Assembly (NCBI GenBank): GCA_947625045.1
Contig: CANQMW010000006.1
Location: 49,556-113,555, forward strand
Direction: 5' to 3'
Length of the DNA: 64,000 bases
DNA from: an uncultured Oscillospiraceae bacterium
Lineage (GTDB): Bacteria; Bacillota; Clostridia; Oscillospirales; Oscillospiraceae
In this document: positions 21,464-28,137 of the stretch, piece by piece
How the letters are laid out: the number at the start of each line of letters is the position of its first letter
Position numbering within the stretch: position 1 is the stretch's first letter
The notes under the pieces: model-generated
The model's input: only the letters and a program-made list of their open reading frames with translations
Told to the model about the DNA's origin: nothing
Database searches by the model: none
Program-made: the position numbers and the translations under genes

Positions 21464-22468
21464 ATGGATAAGATATCCTCTTCCGGTACGGAGACAAAAA
21501 CAGACGCCATCCTTGACGCCCTGGACGGGCCGCTTGAGGGGGCATTTCCGTTGTCTGTGGCCCATGAGCGGCGGTACTATAAGGATTTTCCCCTGCAGGG
21601 AGACTCCTTCCGGCAGGACCTTCTGAAGCTGACGTCCGGATTGGACGAGGGCAGCGTGGAGACGGTGACCCGGAGCCTGAGACGGCTGAGGGCCATCCGG
21701 GAGAGCGAAGAGGAGGCCATGAGCCTCTATTCGGAGGAGGAGGCCCGAACTATGGCCGGGCTGGCGCGGGAGCTTCGGACGAACGTCAGACAGCTTTCAG
21801 CCGGCTGCTGGTGTTACCAGGGCGCCAAGCTGCCCATCAGGCATTTTGAGCCAAGCGTATTCCAAAGCAGGCTCATGACGCCGGAGCTTGCGCATCCCGA
21901 GCGGCTGCGGGATAAGGACATCGTTGACGCGGGCGCGTACATAGGCGACTCCGCCCTGATCCTCGCGCCCCTGACGGACCGGCGGGTCTACGCCTTTGAG
22001 CCGGTGCCGGACAATTACGCTCTGCTGCAAAAGACCATAGAACTGAACGGCCTTGAAAACGTAGAGACCTGCCCCTATGCTCTGGGGGAGAAGGAGACGG
22101 AGCTGACCATCGCGGTCAACGACTCCGGCGCCGCCAGCACCTTTTTCGTAAATGAAGCCATCCCTTGTGAGAAAAAGATAACGGTCCCGGTCAGAAGGCT
22201 GGACGATGTGGTCCGGGAGAAGGGCCTGACGGTGGGGCTCATCAAAGCGGACGTGGAGGGGGCGGAGAGCCTGCTGCTCCGGGGGGCAGGGGAGACGCTC
22301 AGGACCCAGCGGCCGGCGCTGCTCATCAGCATCTACCACAACGCCGCCGACTACTTCGGCATCAAGCCCTGGCTGGAGTCCCTGGACCTGGGGTACCGGT
22401 TCAAAATACGCCGCCCGGTGGACGGGGAGGTCATGACCGAGACGGTCCTGATCGCGGAGGTCCCATAA
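21464..22468 (+). CDS. FkbM-family SAM-dependent methyltransferase
   Basis: The C-terminal ~200 residues form a FkbM methyltransferase fold: SAM motif DAGAYIGDSALIL, acidic loop YAFEPVPDNYALLQ, then LDDVVREKGLTVGLIKADVEGAES with the conserved DVEGAE. The N-terminal ~130 residues are helical and charged and not recognised. The 334-residue protein starts at ATG 21464 after AAAAGGAGG. FkbM enzymes O-methylate sugars, lipids or secondary metabolites; here the gene stands alone between two terminators, so no substrate is suggested. Confidence 0.8.
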   Translation: MDKISSSGTETKTDAILDALDGPLEGAFPLSVAHERRYYKDFPLQGDSFRQDLLKLTSGLDEGSVETVTRSLRRLRAIRESEEEAMSLYSEEEARTMAGLARELRTNVRQLSAGCWCYQGAKLPIRHFEPSVFQSRLMTPELAHPERLRDKDIVDAGAYIGDSALILAPLTDRRVYAFEPVPDNYALLQKTIELNGLENVETCPYALGEKETELTIAVNDSGAASTFFVNEAIPCEKKITVPVRRLDDVVREKGLTVGLIKADVEGAESLLLRGAGETLRTQRPALLISIYHNAADYFGIKPWLESLDLGYRFKIRRPVDGEVMTETVLIAEVP

Positions 22469-22474
22469 AGACAA

Positions 22475-22514
22475 AAAGACGGGGACAGAGGCACGTACCT
22501 TTGTCCCCATCTTT
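22475..22514. terminator. Bidirectional terminator between convergent genes
   Basis: Stem built from AAAGA-GGGGACA on the left and TGTCCCC-TCTTT on the right, with A-rich left and T-rich right flanks. It serves both the FkbM gene (+) and the MATE-fusion gene (-). Confidence 0.75.
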
Positions 22515-22524
22515 CTCTTTGTGT

Positions 22525-24321
22525 TTACGGTGCCACCACGATGGTCGTCACGTTCATCTTGAACAGCTCCTGATAGCTGATATCCTGGCACAGTCCCGCG
22601 ATCATGCGGATGCCGATATTCTTCACCGGGTCCTCGGGATGGACCAGGCCTATCCGTTCCTTGGGGTCAAAGGGGCGGCAGTCGTCCCGCAGGCGGATGA
22701 CCATGTGCTCCGGCGTATACAGCACCCGGATGTCGATGGCGTGCTTTTTCCCGTCGGAGAAGCCGTGCTGGACGATATTGCCCGCCATCTCCTCCACCGC
22801 TAGGGCGGAGAGCATGGCGGTCTTTTTATCCACTCCATGACCGGCGCAGAAGTCCTGCACATAGCCGGATATGCCGATGACCTCGTCCATGCCGTAGAGG
22901 GTGGCGTTCAGGCAGTCCTCCTCGGCCACATCCAGGCTGCCGCCGAACTGTATCCACTCGCCCAGGGTGAACCGGACCTTTTTCAGCTTTACCGCCAGCA
23001 TCACATATATCACGATGAGGGCGGTGATCTCCGCCAGGAAGAAGGAGTACCAGGCCCCATCGGCACCCAACCGGGGGACCAGCAGCCATATCCACGCTAC
23101 CGGGAAGATAAAGTAGTCCAGCACGTTCAGGAGCGTCACGAGCTTTCCGTAGTTCATGCTCTGATAGAACCGGACGGTGATCATGGCCAGCAGGTTGAAC
23201 ATCTGGCACACCGCGAAGCATCGGACCGACGGCACCGCCATGGCCAGCACCTCCTGACTCCCGCCGCAGAAGGGCCCCACGATCACCCGCGCGAAGAGGA
23301 ACAGCAGCGTGCAGATCGTGCCCTCGATGATCATGCCGTATTTATAGACCACTTTCGCGTAGCTCCGCAGGGACGCGCCGTCCTTCTCCCCGGCGATGAC
23401 GCTGCCCACCGTCAGCGTCAGACCGCCTACGCCCCCGCTCAGGGACCCAAAGAAGGACGCCAGGGTGCTCTCCGCCGCGAAGGCGGACACGGCCGTCACG
23501 CCCACATAGCGCATGAGCGTCTTGTTATACATGATGGGCCGCAGGAAGTGGCACAGGGACATGGACGCCGCCGGCAGGCCCAGCCGGATCATCTCGGGCA
23601 GGTCCGACCAGCGGATGAGCTTCTTATCCACGTGGATGGCAGAGGACTTTTTCCAGAAGTGGGGCAGTATGTAGGCCGCCATGCCGTAGTAGCCCACGCC
23701 GCTGGCAAGACCGATGCCCAAAAGGCCTATGTGCAGGAACTTCACGAACACCACGTCGCACACCAGGTTCAGCGCCACCATGATGAGCACGCCCACAAAG
23801 GTCTTGCTGCGCTGGTTGGCGAAGATGAGGAAGGACGCCAGCGGCCCGGACAGGGCCATACCCATGGCGCTCACGGCAATGCCGATGGCGTAGCTGCCCG
23901 CCATGTCCGCCAGGGCGTCCGTGGCGCCCATGAGCCGGGCGATGGGCCCGTGGAAGACGCCCAGGCCCAGGCCGAAGACCAGCCCCATGATGCCCAGCAC
24001 GGTGAGCGCCGACGTGAGGCACCCGTTGACCCGGTCCGCGTCGCCCCGGCCCAGACAGCCGCCCGCGAAGATGGACGCGCCGTCGGAGATGATGTTGACG
24101 AACACCCAGAAGAAGCTGGTCAGCGGCGAGATGATGCCAAGCGCGGCCATGGCGTCCGCCCCCAGAAAGGAGCTGACGATAAAGCTGTTGATGATGGTGC
24201 CCAGGCTGGGCAGCAGCACGTTCAGCGCCGTGACCGGCAGCAGCTGCAGGTATATCCTGCGCAGTATATCCTCGTGATAGCCGGAGTATTTTTGCAAGGC
24301 TCTTTCGCCATCCCTTCTCAC
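22525..24321 (-). CDS. MATE-family transporter fused to an anti-sigma-factor-like ATP-binding domain
   Basis: Residues ~15-450 form a multidrug/oligosaccharide-exporter superfamily (MATE, NorM-like) membrane domain with about twelve hydrophobic segments and the paired repeats typical of the fold (for example INSFIVSSFLGADAMAALG). Residues ~465-598 resemble the histidine-kinase-like ATPase domain of SpoIIAB/RsbW proteins: SALAVEEMAGNIVQHGF is the N-box, IRLRDDCRPFDP the G1 region and NIGIRMIAGL the G2 region. The start is GTG 24321 after GGAG. The fusion suggests transport controlled by, or coupled to, nucleotide binding or a partner-switch protein. Substrate unknown. Confidence 0.8.
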   Translation of the reverse strand: MRRDGERALQKYSGYHEDILRRIYLQLLPVTALNVLLPSLGTIINSFIVSSFLGADAMAALGIISPLTSFFWVFVNIISDGASIFAGGCLGRGDADRVNGCLTSALTVLGIMGLVFGLGLGVFHGPIARLMGATDALADMAGSYAIGIAVSAMGMALSGPLASFLIFANQRSKTFVGVLIMVALNLVCDVVFVKFLHIGLLGIGLASGVGYYGMAAYILPHFWKKSSAIHVDKKLIRWSDLPEMIRLGLPAASMSLCHFLRPIMYNKTLMRYVGVTAVSAFAAESTLASFFGSLSGGVGGLTLTVGSVIAGEKDGASLRSYAKVVYKYGMIIEGTICTLLFLFARVIVGPFCGGSQEVLAMAVPSVRCFAVCQMFNLLAMITVRFYQSMNYGKLVTLLNVLDYFIFPVAWIWLLVPRLGADGAWYSFFLAEITALIVIYVMLAVKLKKVRFTLGEWIQFGGSLDVAEEDCLNATLYGMDEVIGISGYVQDFCAGHGVDKKTAMLSALAVEEMAGNIVQHGFSDGKKHAIDIRVLYTPEHMVIRLRDDCRPFDPKERIGLVHPEDPVKNIGIRMIAGLCQDISYQELFKMNVTTIVVAP

Positions 24322-24413
24322 AGGTTCTCCAAAAGCCTGACAATATTATACACCCATGTCAAGAGGAGGAAAAGCCGAATATATCTTCAAAGACAAAACG
24401 CGGATAACAAGGG

Positions 24414-24444
24414 AAGTCCCCAGAACCTTTGGTCCTGGGGACTT
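24414..24444. terminator. Terminator downstream of tRNA-Lys
   Basis: Fourteen-base stem AAGTCCCCAGAACC / GGTCCTGGGGACTT with a three-base loop and one mismatch. It lies five bases beyond the 3' end of tRNA-Lys, on whose strand it is followed by CCCTTGTT. Confidence 0.65.
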
Positions 24445-24448
24445 ATTG

Positions 24449-24521
24449 TGACCTAGCGGGGACTCGAACCCCGGACCCACTGCTTAAAAGGCAGTTGCTC
24501 TACCGCCTGAGCTACTAAGTC
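24449..24521 (-). tRNA. tRNA-Lys (anticodon TTT)
   Basis: Seventy-three bases fold as a complete cloverleaf: acceptor GACTTAG / CTAGGTC, D-stem GCTC/GAGC, anticodon stem ACTGC/GCAGT with loop CTTTTAA (anticodon bases at 24486-24488), and T-arm GGGG TTCGAGT CCCC. Discriminator A; CCA is not encoded. In the unlysogenised chromosome it would be the second gene of a tRNA-Gln/tRNA-Lys pair. Confidence 0.95.
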
Positions 24522-24525
24522 ATAC

Positions 24526-24576
24526 TGGCAGGGACGGCGGGATTCGAACCCACTATATCAGAGTCAAAGTCTGAAA
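24526..24576 (-). other. Prophage attachment site: 3' fragment of tRNA-Gln(TTG)
   Basis: On the minus strand this reads as the 3' part of a tRNA: anticodon arm TCAGA-CTTTGAC-TCTGA (anticodon TTG), a short variable loop, T-arm GTGGG-TTCGAAT-CCCGC, acceptor CGTCCCT, discriminator G and an encoded CCA. No D-arm or 5' acceptor half precedes it; instead the integrase stop codon lies directly beside it. This is the classic remnant left when a phage integrates into a tRNA 3' half. The intact tRNA-Gln should be at the other prophage end, outside the window. Confidence 0.85.
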
Positions 24577-24577
24577 G

Positions 24578-25783
24578 TCAAACGGCCGCTTCCTGTTGGG
24601 CCACGGCCTTTCCCGGCTCCTCGGATTTTTCGTTATCACACTTTTTATCACACTCTTTTTTCCGCAGCTTCTCGTAAAACTCGTCGAGGGCCTTGGTGGC
24701 GTCGTCCACAACGTCGGGCGTGGTGTCGATGTAGTATTTGCTGGTCACGGAAACATCGCTGTGCCCCATGAGGTATTTTGTCGCATTGAGAGGCACCTTG
24801 GCCCGCTGCTGATCGGTGCCATAGGTATGCCGCAGACTGTACGGCACAAGGTCGTTCCAGTTCTCCTCCGACTCCAGGAGCGGATTGACCTCATAACAGT
24901 GCTTCACGATCTGGTTTCTATAGACCTCGGCGCCCATGTGGATGTCCAGCTCGCGCTTGAAATTCAGCCAGAGACAGCGCAGGGAGCCCGCCGTGTGCCG
25001 CTTCTTTCCCTTCGGCTGCAGGAGGACGTACTGGAAATCTCCGCCCTTTGGCTTCACAAGGCGGGCCCTGAGCATGTCCGGGATCCCCACGTCACGGGTG
25101 CCGCTGGCCGTTTTCGGCTCTTTGATGTTGGTGGTGCTGCCGGACTCCAGGGCCTTCGTGACATGGATGATCCCGTTTTTCAGATCGATGTCCTTCCACT
25201 GGAGGGCGATGACCTCCCCGTTACGCAGGCCGCAGCACATGACCAGGAGGACATACAGACCGGCCCTGTGCCACTCCGCCACTTCAAGGATGTTCTTTCG
25301 CTCGTACTCCGTGATGCTGTGCCGCTTTTTGGTGGGCGCCTTGGGGAGTTCCAAATCCTCGGCGGGGTCATAGGGGATCAGGCGGCTTTTCCGGGCCTGC
25401 TTAAACATGGCCTGCATGGTGATCTTGACCTTTTGGGCGGTGCTTTTGCTGGAATTAGCGCCATTCAAGATCCTTTTCAGGTGGGTGTCCCGCACGTCCT
25501 TTAGCTTCATGGAGCCGATGGCCGGCAGGATATACTTGTCCAACTTTTCGTGATACATCGCGGCGGACGCCTTCGTGATGTCCCGCGTGTCGATATATAC
25601 TTCAAGCCACTCTTTGGCCCATTTCCTCACGGTGGTATTCCCGTCCAGCCTTTGGCCGTTCTGCCGGACCTCAAAGAGTATGCTATCCAGCTTCCGCAGC
25701 GCCTCGCGCTCGGTTTTCCCGTAGGCTTTATATCTTACTCCGTCTACCTGCTTTGTCTTTACGACGTATTTATACTTCCCCAT
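24578..25783 (-). CDS. int: Prophage tyrosine recombinase (integrase)
   Basis: Site-specific recombinase for integration and excision. The 401-residue protein has an arm-binding N-terminus (residues 1-50), a SAM-like core-binding domain (about 55-150, RKWAKEWLEVYI onward) and the catalytic domain with Arg in CGLRNGEVIALQW, His-Arg box YSLRHTYGT, later His in LMGHSDV and nucleophile Tyr in SKYYID. I chose ATG 25783, eight bases after AAAGGAG; an in-frame TTG 18 bases earlier would bury the ribosome site. Its stop codon abuts the tRNA-Gln fragment, so int and attP are adjacent as in most tRNA-integrating phages. Confidence 0.95.
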   Translation of the reverse strand: MGKYKYVVKTKQVDGVRYKAYGKTEREALRKLDSILFEVRQNGQRLDGNTTVRKWAKEWLEVYIDTRDITKASAAMYHEKLDKYILPAIGSMKLKDVRDTHLKRILNGANSSKSTAQKVKITMQAMFKQARKSRLIPYDPAEDLELPKAPTKKRHSITEYERKNILEVAEWHRAGLYVLLVMCCGLRNGEVIALQWKDIDLKNGIIHVTKALESGSTTNIKEPKTASGTRDVGIPDMLRARLVKPKGGDFQYVLLQPKGKKRHTAGSLRCLWLNFKRELDIHMGAEVYRNQIVKHCYEVNPLLESEENWNDLVPYSLRHTYGTDQQRAKVPLNATKYLMGHSDVSVTSKYYIDTTPDVVDDATKALDEFYEKLRKKECDKKCDNEKSEEPGKAVAQQEAAV

Positions 25784-25810
25784 AAAAGGCGCTCCTTTCA
25801 ATTATCGGGG

Positions 25811-25860
25811 TTGAAATGTGCGCCTTCCGCATGGTATAATAAAGGCGCAAAGTTGGACAA
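25811..25860. promoter_or_regulatory. Overlapping divergent promoters upstream of int with inverted repeat
   Basis: Plus strand: TTGAAA (25811-25816), 18-base spacer, perfect TATAAT (25835-25840). Minus strand, toward int: TTGTCC (25855-25860), 16-base spacer, TATACC (25833-25838). A 7-base inverted repeat GCGCCTT / AAGGCGC (25820-25826 and 25842-25848) brackets both -10 boxes and could be an operator controlling integrase. The minus-strand promoter is the weaker match. Confidence 0.5.
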
Positions 25861-25916
25861 GTGGTGTTGGCTCAATTTTGCGGCCCGTTCCGGGAGACCG
25901 GGGCGGGCATTCTTTT
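25847..25916 (+). ncRNA. Possible ~70-nt small RNA
   Basis: The consensus promoter at 25811-25840 is followed within about 40 bases by a perfect terminator: stem CCCGTTCCGG / CCGGGGCGGG (25884-25907, GAGA loop, two G-U pairs) then CATTCTTTTG. No start codon with a ribosome site lies between, so the predicted product is an untranslated RNA of about 70 nt. Its terminator loop is nearly identical to that at 26243-26264. Function unknown. Confidence 0.35.
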
Positions 25917-25917
25917 G

Positions 25918-25946
25918 TTGATTTTTGGAGATTCCTGTGATACTAT
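25918..25946 (+). promoter_or_regulatory. Promoter of the type I toxin mRNA
   Basis: TTGATT (25918-25923) and TACTAT (25941-25946) with a 17-base spacer. The resulting leader of ~95 bases contains GGGCAGC (26005-26011), complementary to GCTGCCC (26041-26047) directly before the toxin ATG, so the ribosome site at 26031-26040 can be trapped in a hairpin loop. Confidence 0.5.
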
Positions 25947-26047
25947 GCTGACAAGCCACCTGTGTGGCCCGCGCTGTCGGTGAAGGTCAGCCCTCTCTTG
26001 CAGGGGGCAGCTTCTTGTCCCCTGATCTCTGGAAAGGGGGGCTGCCC

Positions 26048-26128
26048 ATGAGTACATCCGAAGTCTTAGAGCTTTGCCTGGTAATCATAGGTATTTGCAG
26101 CCTGTTCATTCAGGCGAAAAAGAAGTGA
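26048..26128 (+). CDS. Small hydrophobic peptide, probable type I toxin (holin-like toxin type)
   Basis: A 26-residue peptide beginning MSTSEVLELC, with one hydrophobic segment (VIIGICSLFI) and a basic tail QAKKK. Composition, size and the S-T-x-E-x-L start resemble the putative holin-like toxin family whose members insert in the cell membrane. A strong purine-rich site (GGAAAGGGGGG) precedes the ATG. A promoter-equipped antisense RNA overlaps its 3' end, which is the expected type I toxin-antitoxin design. The family assignment is by eye and the peptide is shorter than usual members. Confidence 0.6.
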   Translation: MSTSEVLELCLVIIGICSLFIQAKKK

Positions 26129-26207
26129 CCGCCGGCAACCCTGACAAGTTCGGCGATCACTTCAATGATCTCTAAGGGCTGACCGGAACCGGCAGTGCCT
26201 TTTTGTG
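26117..26207 (-). ncRNA. Probable antisense antitoxin RNA
   Basis: Starts a few bases downstream of a near-consensus minus-strand promoter and runs leftward for about 90 nt across the 3' untranslated part and last codons of the toxin gene. It ends at a hairpin whose outer stem is GAAGTGA / TCACTTC (26122-26128 and 26157-26163), with inner GCCG/CGGC, followed on this strand by TTTTTCGCC. The structured overlap with the toxin mRNA 3' end would allow base pairing and RNase III-type degradation. Confidence 0.55.
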
Positions 26208-26212
26208 CTTAT

Positions 26213-26241
26213 AGTATAATCGCCATATATGAAATTGTCAA
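26213..26241 (-). promoter_or_regulatory. Near-consensus promoter of the antisense RNA
   Basis: Perfect TTGACA (plus-strand TGTCAA, 26236-26241), 17-base spacer, TATACT (plus-strand AGTATA, 26213-26218). This is clearly stronger than the toxin promoter, as usual for type I antitoxins. Confidence 0.75.
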
Positions 26242-26242
26242 G

Positions 26243-26273
26243 CCGTCCCGGGAGACCGGGGCGGTATTTTTAT
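26243..26273 (+). terminator. Terminator of the toxin mRNA
   Basis: Stem CCGTCCCGG / CCGGGGCGG with GAGA loop (one G-U pair), followed by TATTTTTATT. It is almost the same hairpin as at 25884-25907; the shared core CCGGGAGACCGGGGCGG is a direct repeat 357 bases apart. Confidence 0.8.
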
Positions 26274-27343
26274 TGGTAGATCAATCCGCCGCCGTCGCCG
26301 CGGAGGATGGACCCACCTTCATTTTCGCAGAAGAATTGGGCGGCATATAGACTGTCCTTGTCTATTGCCGGTATTCTCCAAAAGACGATGATCAAATCTG
26401 TCTTGATATTTGGGAAAGCATACTGTATTGCCTCGATGATTGTATCTGTATATTCTTCTACGGCCTCCTGTGCCTCGCTGGCGGTGCAATCCGCATAGTA
26501 ATCCAAATAGTAGGATACGCTGCTTAATTCCTGCTCGTTGACATCGAAAAAGGCCTCCGGATTATGATTCTGAGTTACATACCATCCGAGGGAGCGGGAT
26601 AGGTCCTGGACGGTTTCGTATAAACAGAATTGTATGCGCTCCTCCGTAGGGAAATCTTCCTCATAAACGTCAATATCAAACGAGGGGAAGGCAATTTCTC
26701 CCGGCCCATCAGCTTTTGGCTCCCGTGCTTCGGCTATCAGGATGATACTTTTTCCCGCTTCGGGATAATCAATGTATTTCGCATAATAATCATAGTTGCC
26801 TTGATAAACAAGGACATCTTCTCCTGCATCCAGTTTATCCGCACTGGAAGATAACGCCGGATGTATGATATTGGTATATTCATCCAAATACTTCATAAAT
26901 ACATCTTCCGGCTGAGAAGGGGCGATGTCATGTAACATTTCTATTCCATCGGCCTCAAAGTCGCTCATTTCCAAAGATGAAATAGTTATTAAGGCTTTTA
27001 GAATTACGTTGTAGCTGTCCTGTTCTTCGGCATCCAGGTCCATGATCGTGGTCGTCAACGATTCTATAGTTAAGTCTGTCTTGTTGAGGTGCAAAAATCC
27101 TCCCATGCAAGCAGCGCCGAATGTATCTCCCGTATCAAATGCACGACTGCTTATAACAAGGGCATCTAACTCCTCGCCGTTCCCGGCGTATTTTTCATTA
27201 AACTGCATGATGCGCTTTGTATACAGCTCGCAGAACTCCATCGCTGATACCCGGTCTGTGTCTGTTTCAGACGCCAGGCCGGCGACGGGGAGGCATTGGA
27301 TCAGCATAAGTGTGACGGTCAAGAGGGCTATAATTCGTTTCAT
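26270..27343 (-). CDS. Secreted protein of unknown function, probable lysogenic conversion gene
   Basis: Not recognised. The 357-residue product has a signal peptide (RIIALLTVTLMLIQCLPVAGLA) and then a soluble acidic domain with no further membrane segment. Its base composition is visibly less GC-rich than the neighbouring phage and chromosomal genes. It follows the repressor gene by 13 bases on the same strand with AGGAG before the ATG, so it should be expressed in the lysogen from the repressor promoter. That position is typical of morons that change the host surface or exclude other phages; the actual function is not inferable. Confidence 0.7.
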   Translation of the reverse strand: MKRIIALLTVTLMLIQCLPVAGLASETDTDRVSAMEFCELYTKRIMQFNEKYAGNGEELDALVISSRAFDTGDTFGAACMGGFLHLNKTDLTIESLTTTIMDLDAEEQDSYNVILKALITISSLEMSDFEADGIEMLHDIAPSQPEDVFMKYLDEYTNIIHPALSSSADKLDAGEDVLVYQGNYDYYAKYIDYPEAGKSIILIAEAREPKADGPGEIAFPSFDIDVYEEDFPTEERIQFCLYETVQDLSRSLGWYVTQNHNPEAFFDVNEQELSSVSYYLDYYADCTASEAQEAVEEYTDTIIEAIQYAFPNIKTDLIIVFWRIPAIDKDSLYAAQFFCENEGGSILRGDGGGLIYQ

Positions 27344-27356
27344 AGCAATCTCCTAT

Positions 27357-27737
27357 TCAATTCGCTTCTTCCAGGTCGGAAGGAGCGTTATTTTTTTCCG
27401 AATACGACTGGAGGGCCATAGCCATCGTCTGTAAGATGTATTCCTTCCCGGCCTTGGTGAGGCGGCGGTAATCAGCGACCAGTATCTGCTCGTCGGAGGA
27501 GAGCGTGCCAAAGGCGGAACCGACGAGGGACAGCGGCGACGAAAAGCCGGTCTCCAGCAGATAATCCCCGGACACGCCAAGCAAAGAGGCGATAGCCTTG
27601 ATCTTCAACACATCCGGCTCGCGCTTCCCGGTCTCATAGCCACAATAGGTGCTTTCAGTGATCCCCAGGCGCTCGGCCACTTCCTTTTGGGTGAGATTCG
27701 CACTTTTGCGGGCGCTGCGAAGCCTGTCTTTAAACAT
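27357..27737 (-). CDS. XRE-family phage repressor (CI-like, short)
   Basis: Maintains lysogeny by binding the operators between it and the divergent cro-like gene. The 126-residue protein has an N-terminal helix-turn-helix (residues ~5-58: RLRSARKSANLTQKEVAERLG, then ESTYCGYETGKREPD) and a short C-terminal helical domain without the Ser/Lys pair of LexA-type self-cleaving repressors, so induction is not by RecA-stimulated autocleavage of this protein. ATG 27737 follows AAAGGAGG; an upstream in-frame TTG would overlap its promoter. Confidence 0.88.
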   Translation of the reverse strand: MFKDRLRSARKSANLTQKEVAERLGITESTYCGYETGKREPDVLKIKAIASLLGVSGDYLLETGFSSPLSLVGSAFGTLSSDEQILVADYRRLTKAGKEYILQTMAMALQSYSEKNNAPSDLEEAN

Positions 27738-27761
27738 GTAAGCCGCCTCCTTTATGGGATT

Positions 27762-27791
27762 ATAATACACAGAAACATGGCGTTTTGTCAA
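27762..27791 (-). promoter_or_regulatory. Repressor promoter (PRM-like)
   Basis: Minus-strand TTGACA (plus TGTCAA, 27786-27791) and TATTAT (plus ATAATA, 27762-27767) with an 18-base spacer, ending about 25 bases before the repressor ATG. Operator 1 overlaps its -35 box. Confidence 0.7.
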
Positions 27792-27862
27792 GAAATTCAA
27801 GAAAAACCCTTGACAAATTGGCGAAATGCCATTATATTATTCTCAAACATGGCGATACGCCA
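27778..27862. promoter_or_regulatory. Three 13-bp operators of the lysis-lysogeny switch
   Basis: O1 TGGCGTTTTGTCA (27778-27790), O2 TGGCGAAATGCCA (27819-27831) and O3 TGGCGATACGCCA (27850-27862) fit one dyad TGGCG-NNN-YGYCA. O1 overlaps the -35 of the leftward repressor promoter, O2 fills the spacer of the rightward promoter, and O3 lies just past its start site. Centre spacings are 41 and 31 bases, near four and three helical turns. Confidence 0.75.
27810..27838 (+). promoter_or_regulatory. Early rightward promoter (PR-like)
   Basis: Perfect TTGACA (27810-27815), 17-base spacer, TATATT (27833-27838). The spacer contains operator 2, so repressor binding blocks polymerase. It would drive the cro-like gene and the early operon. 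Confidence 0.8.
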
Positions 27863-27892
27863 AGTTCCATCCATAATAAGGGGGTGAAGCGA

Positions 27893-28117
27893 GTGTTCCC
27901 TAATCTCATGGGTCAGAAATCATATCGGAAACTCACGTCGGAGGATATGGGGGCGATCATCGGCCAGAGCCGCCAGAGCTATGAATCGAAGATGCAGAGC
28001 GGCAGGTTCACGGCGGAGGAGTGCAAGAAATACTGTAAATTCTTCGGGCTGTCGTTTGAATACCTGTTTGCGACCTCGGAGGATCTGCGGGATTCTTCCA
28101 GCCAGACGCGCGACTAA
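27893..28117 (+). CDS. Cro-like phage regulator
   Basis: A 74-residue DNA-binding protein with one helix-turn-helix: LTSEDMGAIIGQSRQSYESK followed by RFTAEECKKYCKFFGLSFEYLF. It is the first gene rightward of the switch, divergent from the repressor, the position of Cro. The GTG at 27893 lies eight bases after AAGGGGG; another in-frame GTG at 27884 falls inside that site. It probably binds the same TGGCG operators. Confidence 0.75.
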   Translation: MFPNLMGQKSYRKLTSEDMGAIIGQSRQSYESKMQSGRFTAEECKKYCKFFGLSFEYLFATSEDLRDSSSQTRD

Positions 28118-28137
28118 ATAAGGAGGCCAACACCATT

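Noticed and set aside
24526..24576. A second complete tRNA gene (tRNA-Gln)
   Set aside because: Only the anticodon arm to the 3' CCA is present; the D-arm and 5' acceptor strand are replaced by the integrase gene end.
26630..26854. A short + strand frame opposite the secreted moron gene
   Set aside because: No ribosome site or start context, and the minus-strand gene has a signal peptide, ribosome site and operon context.
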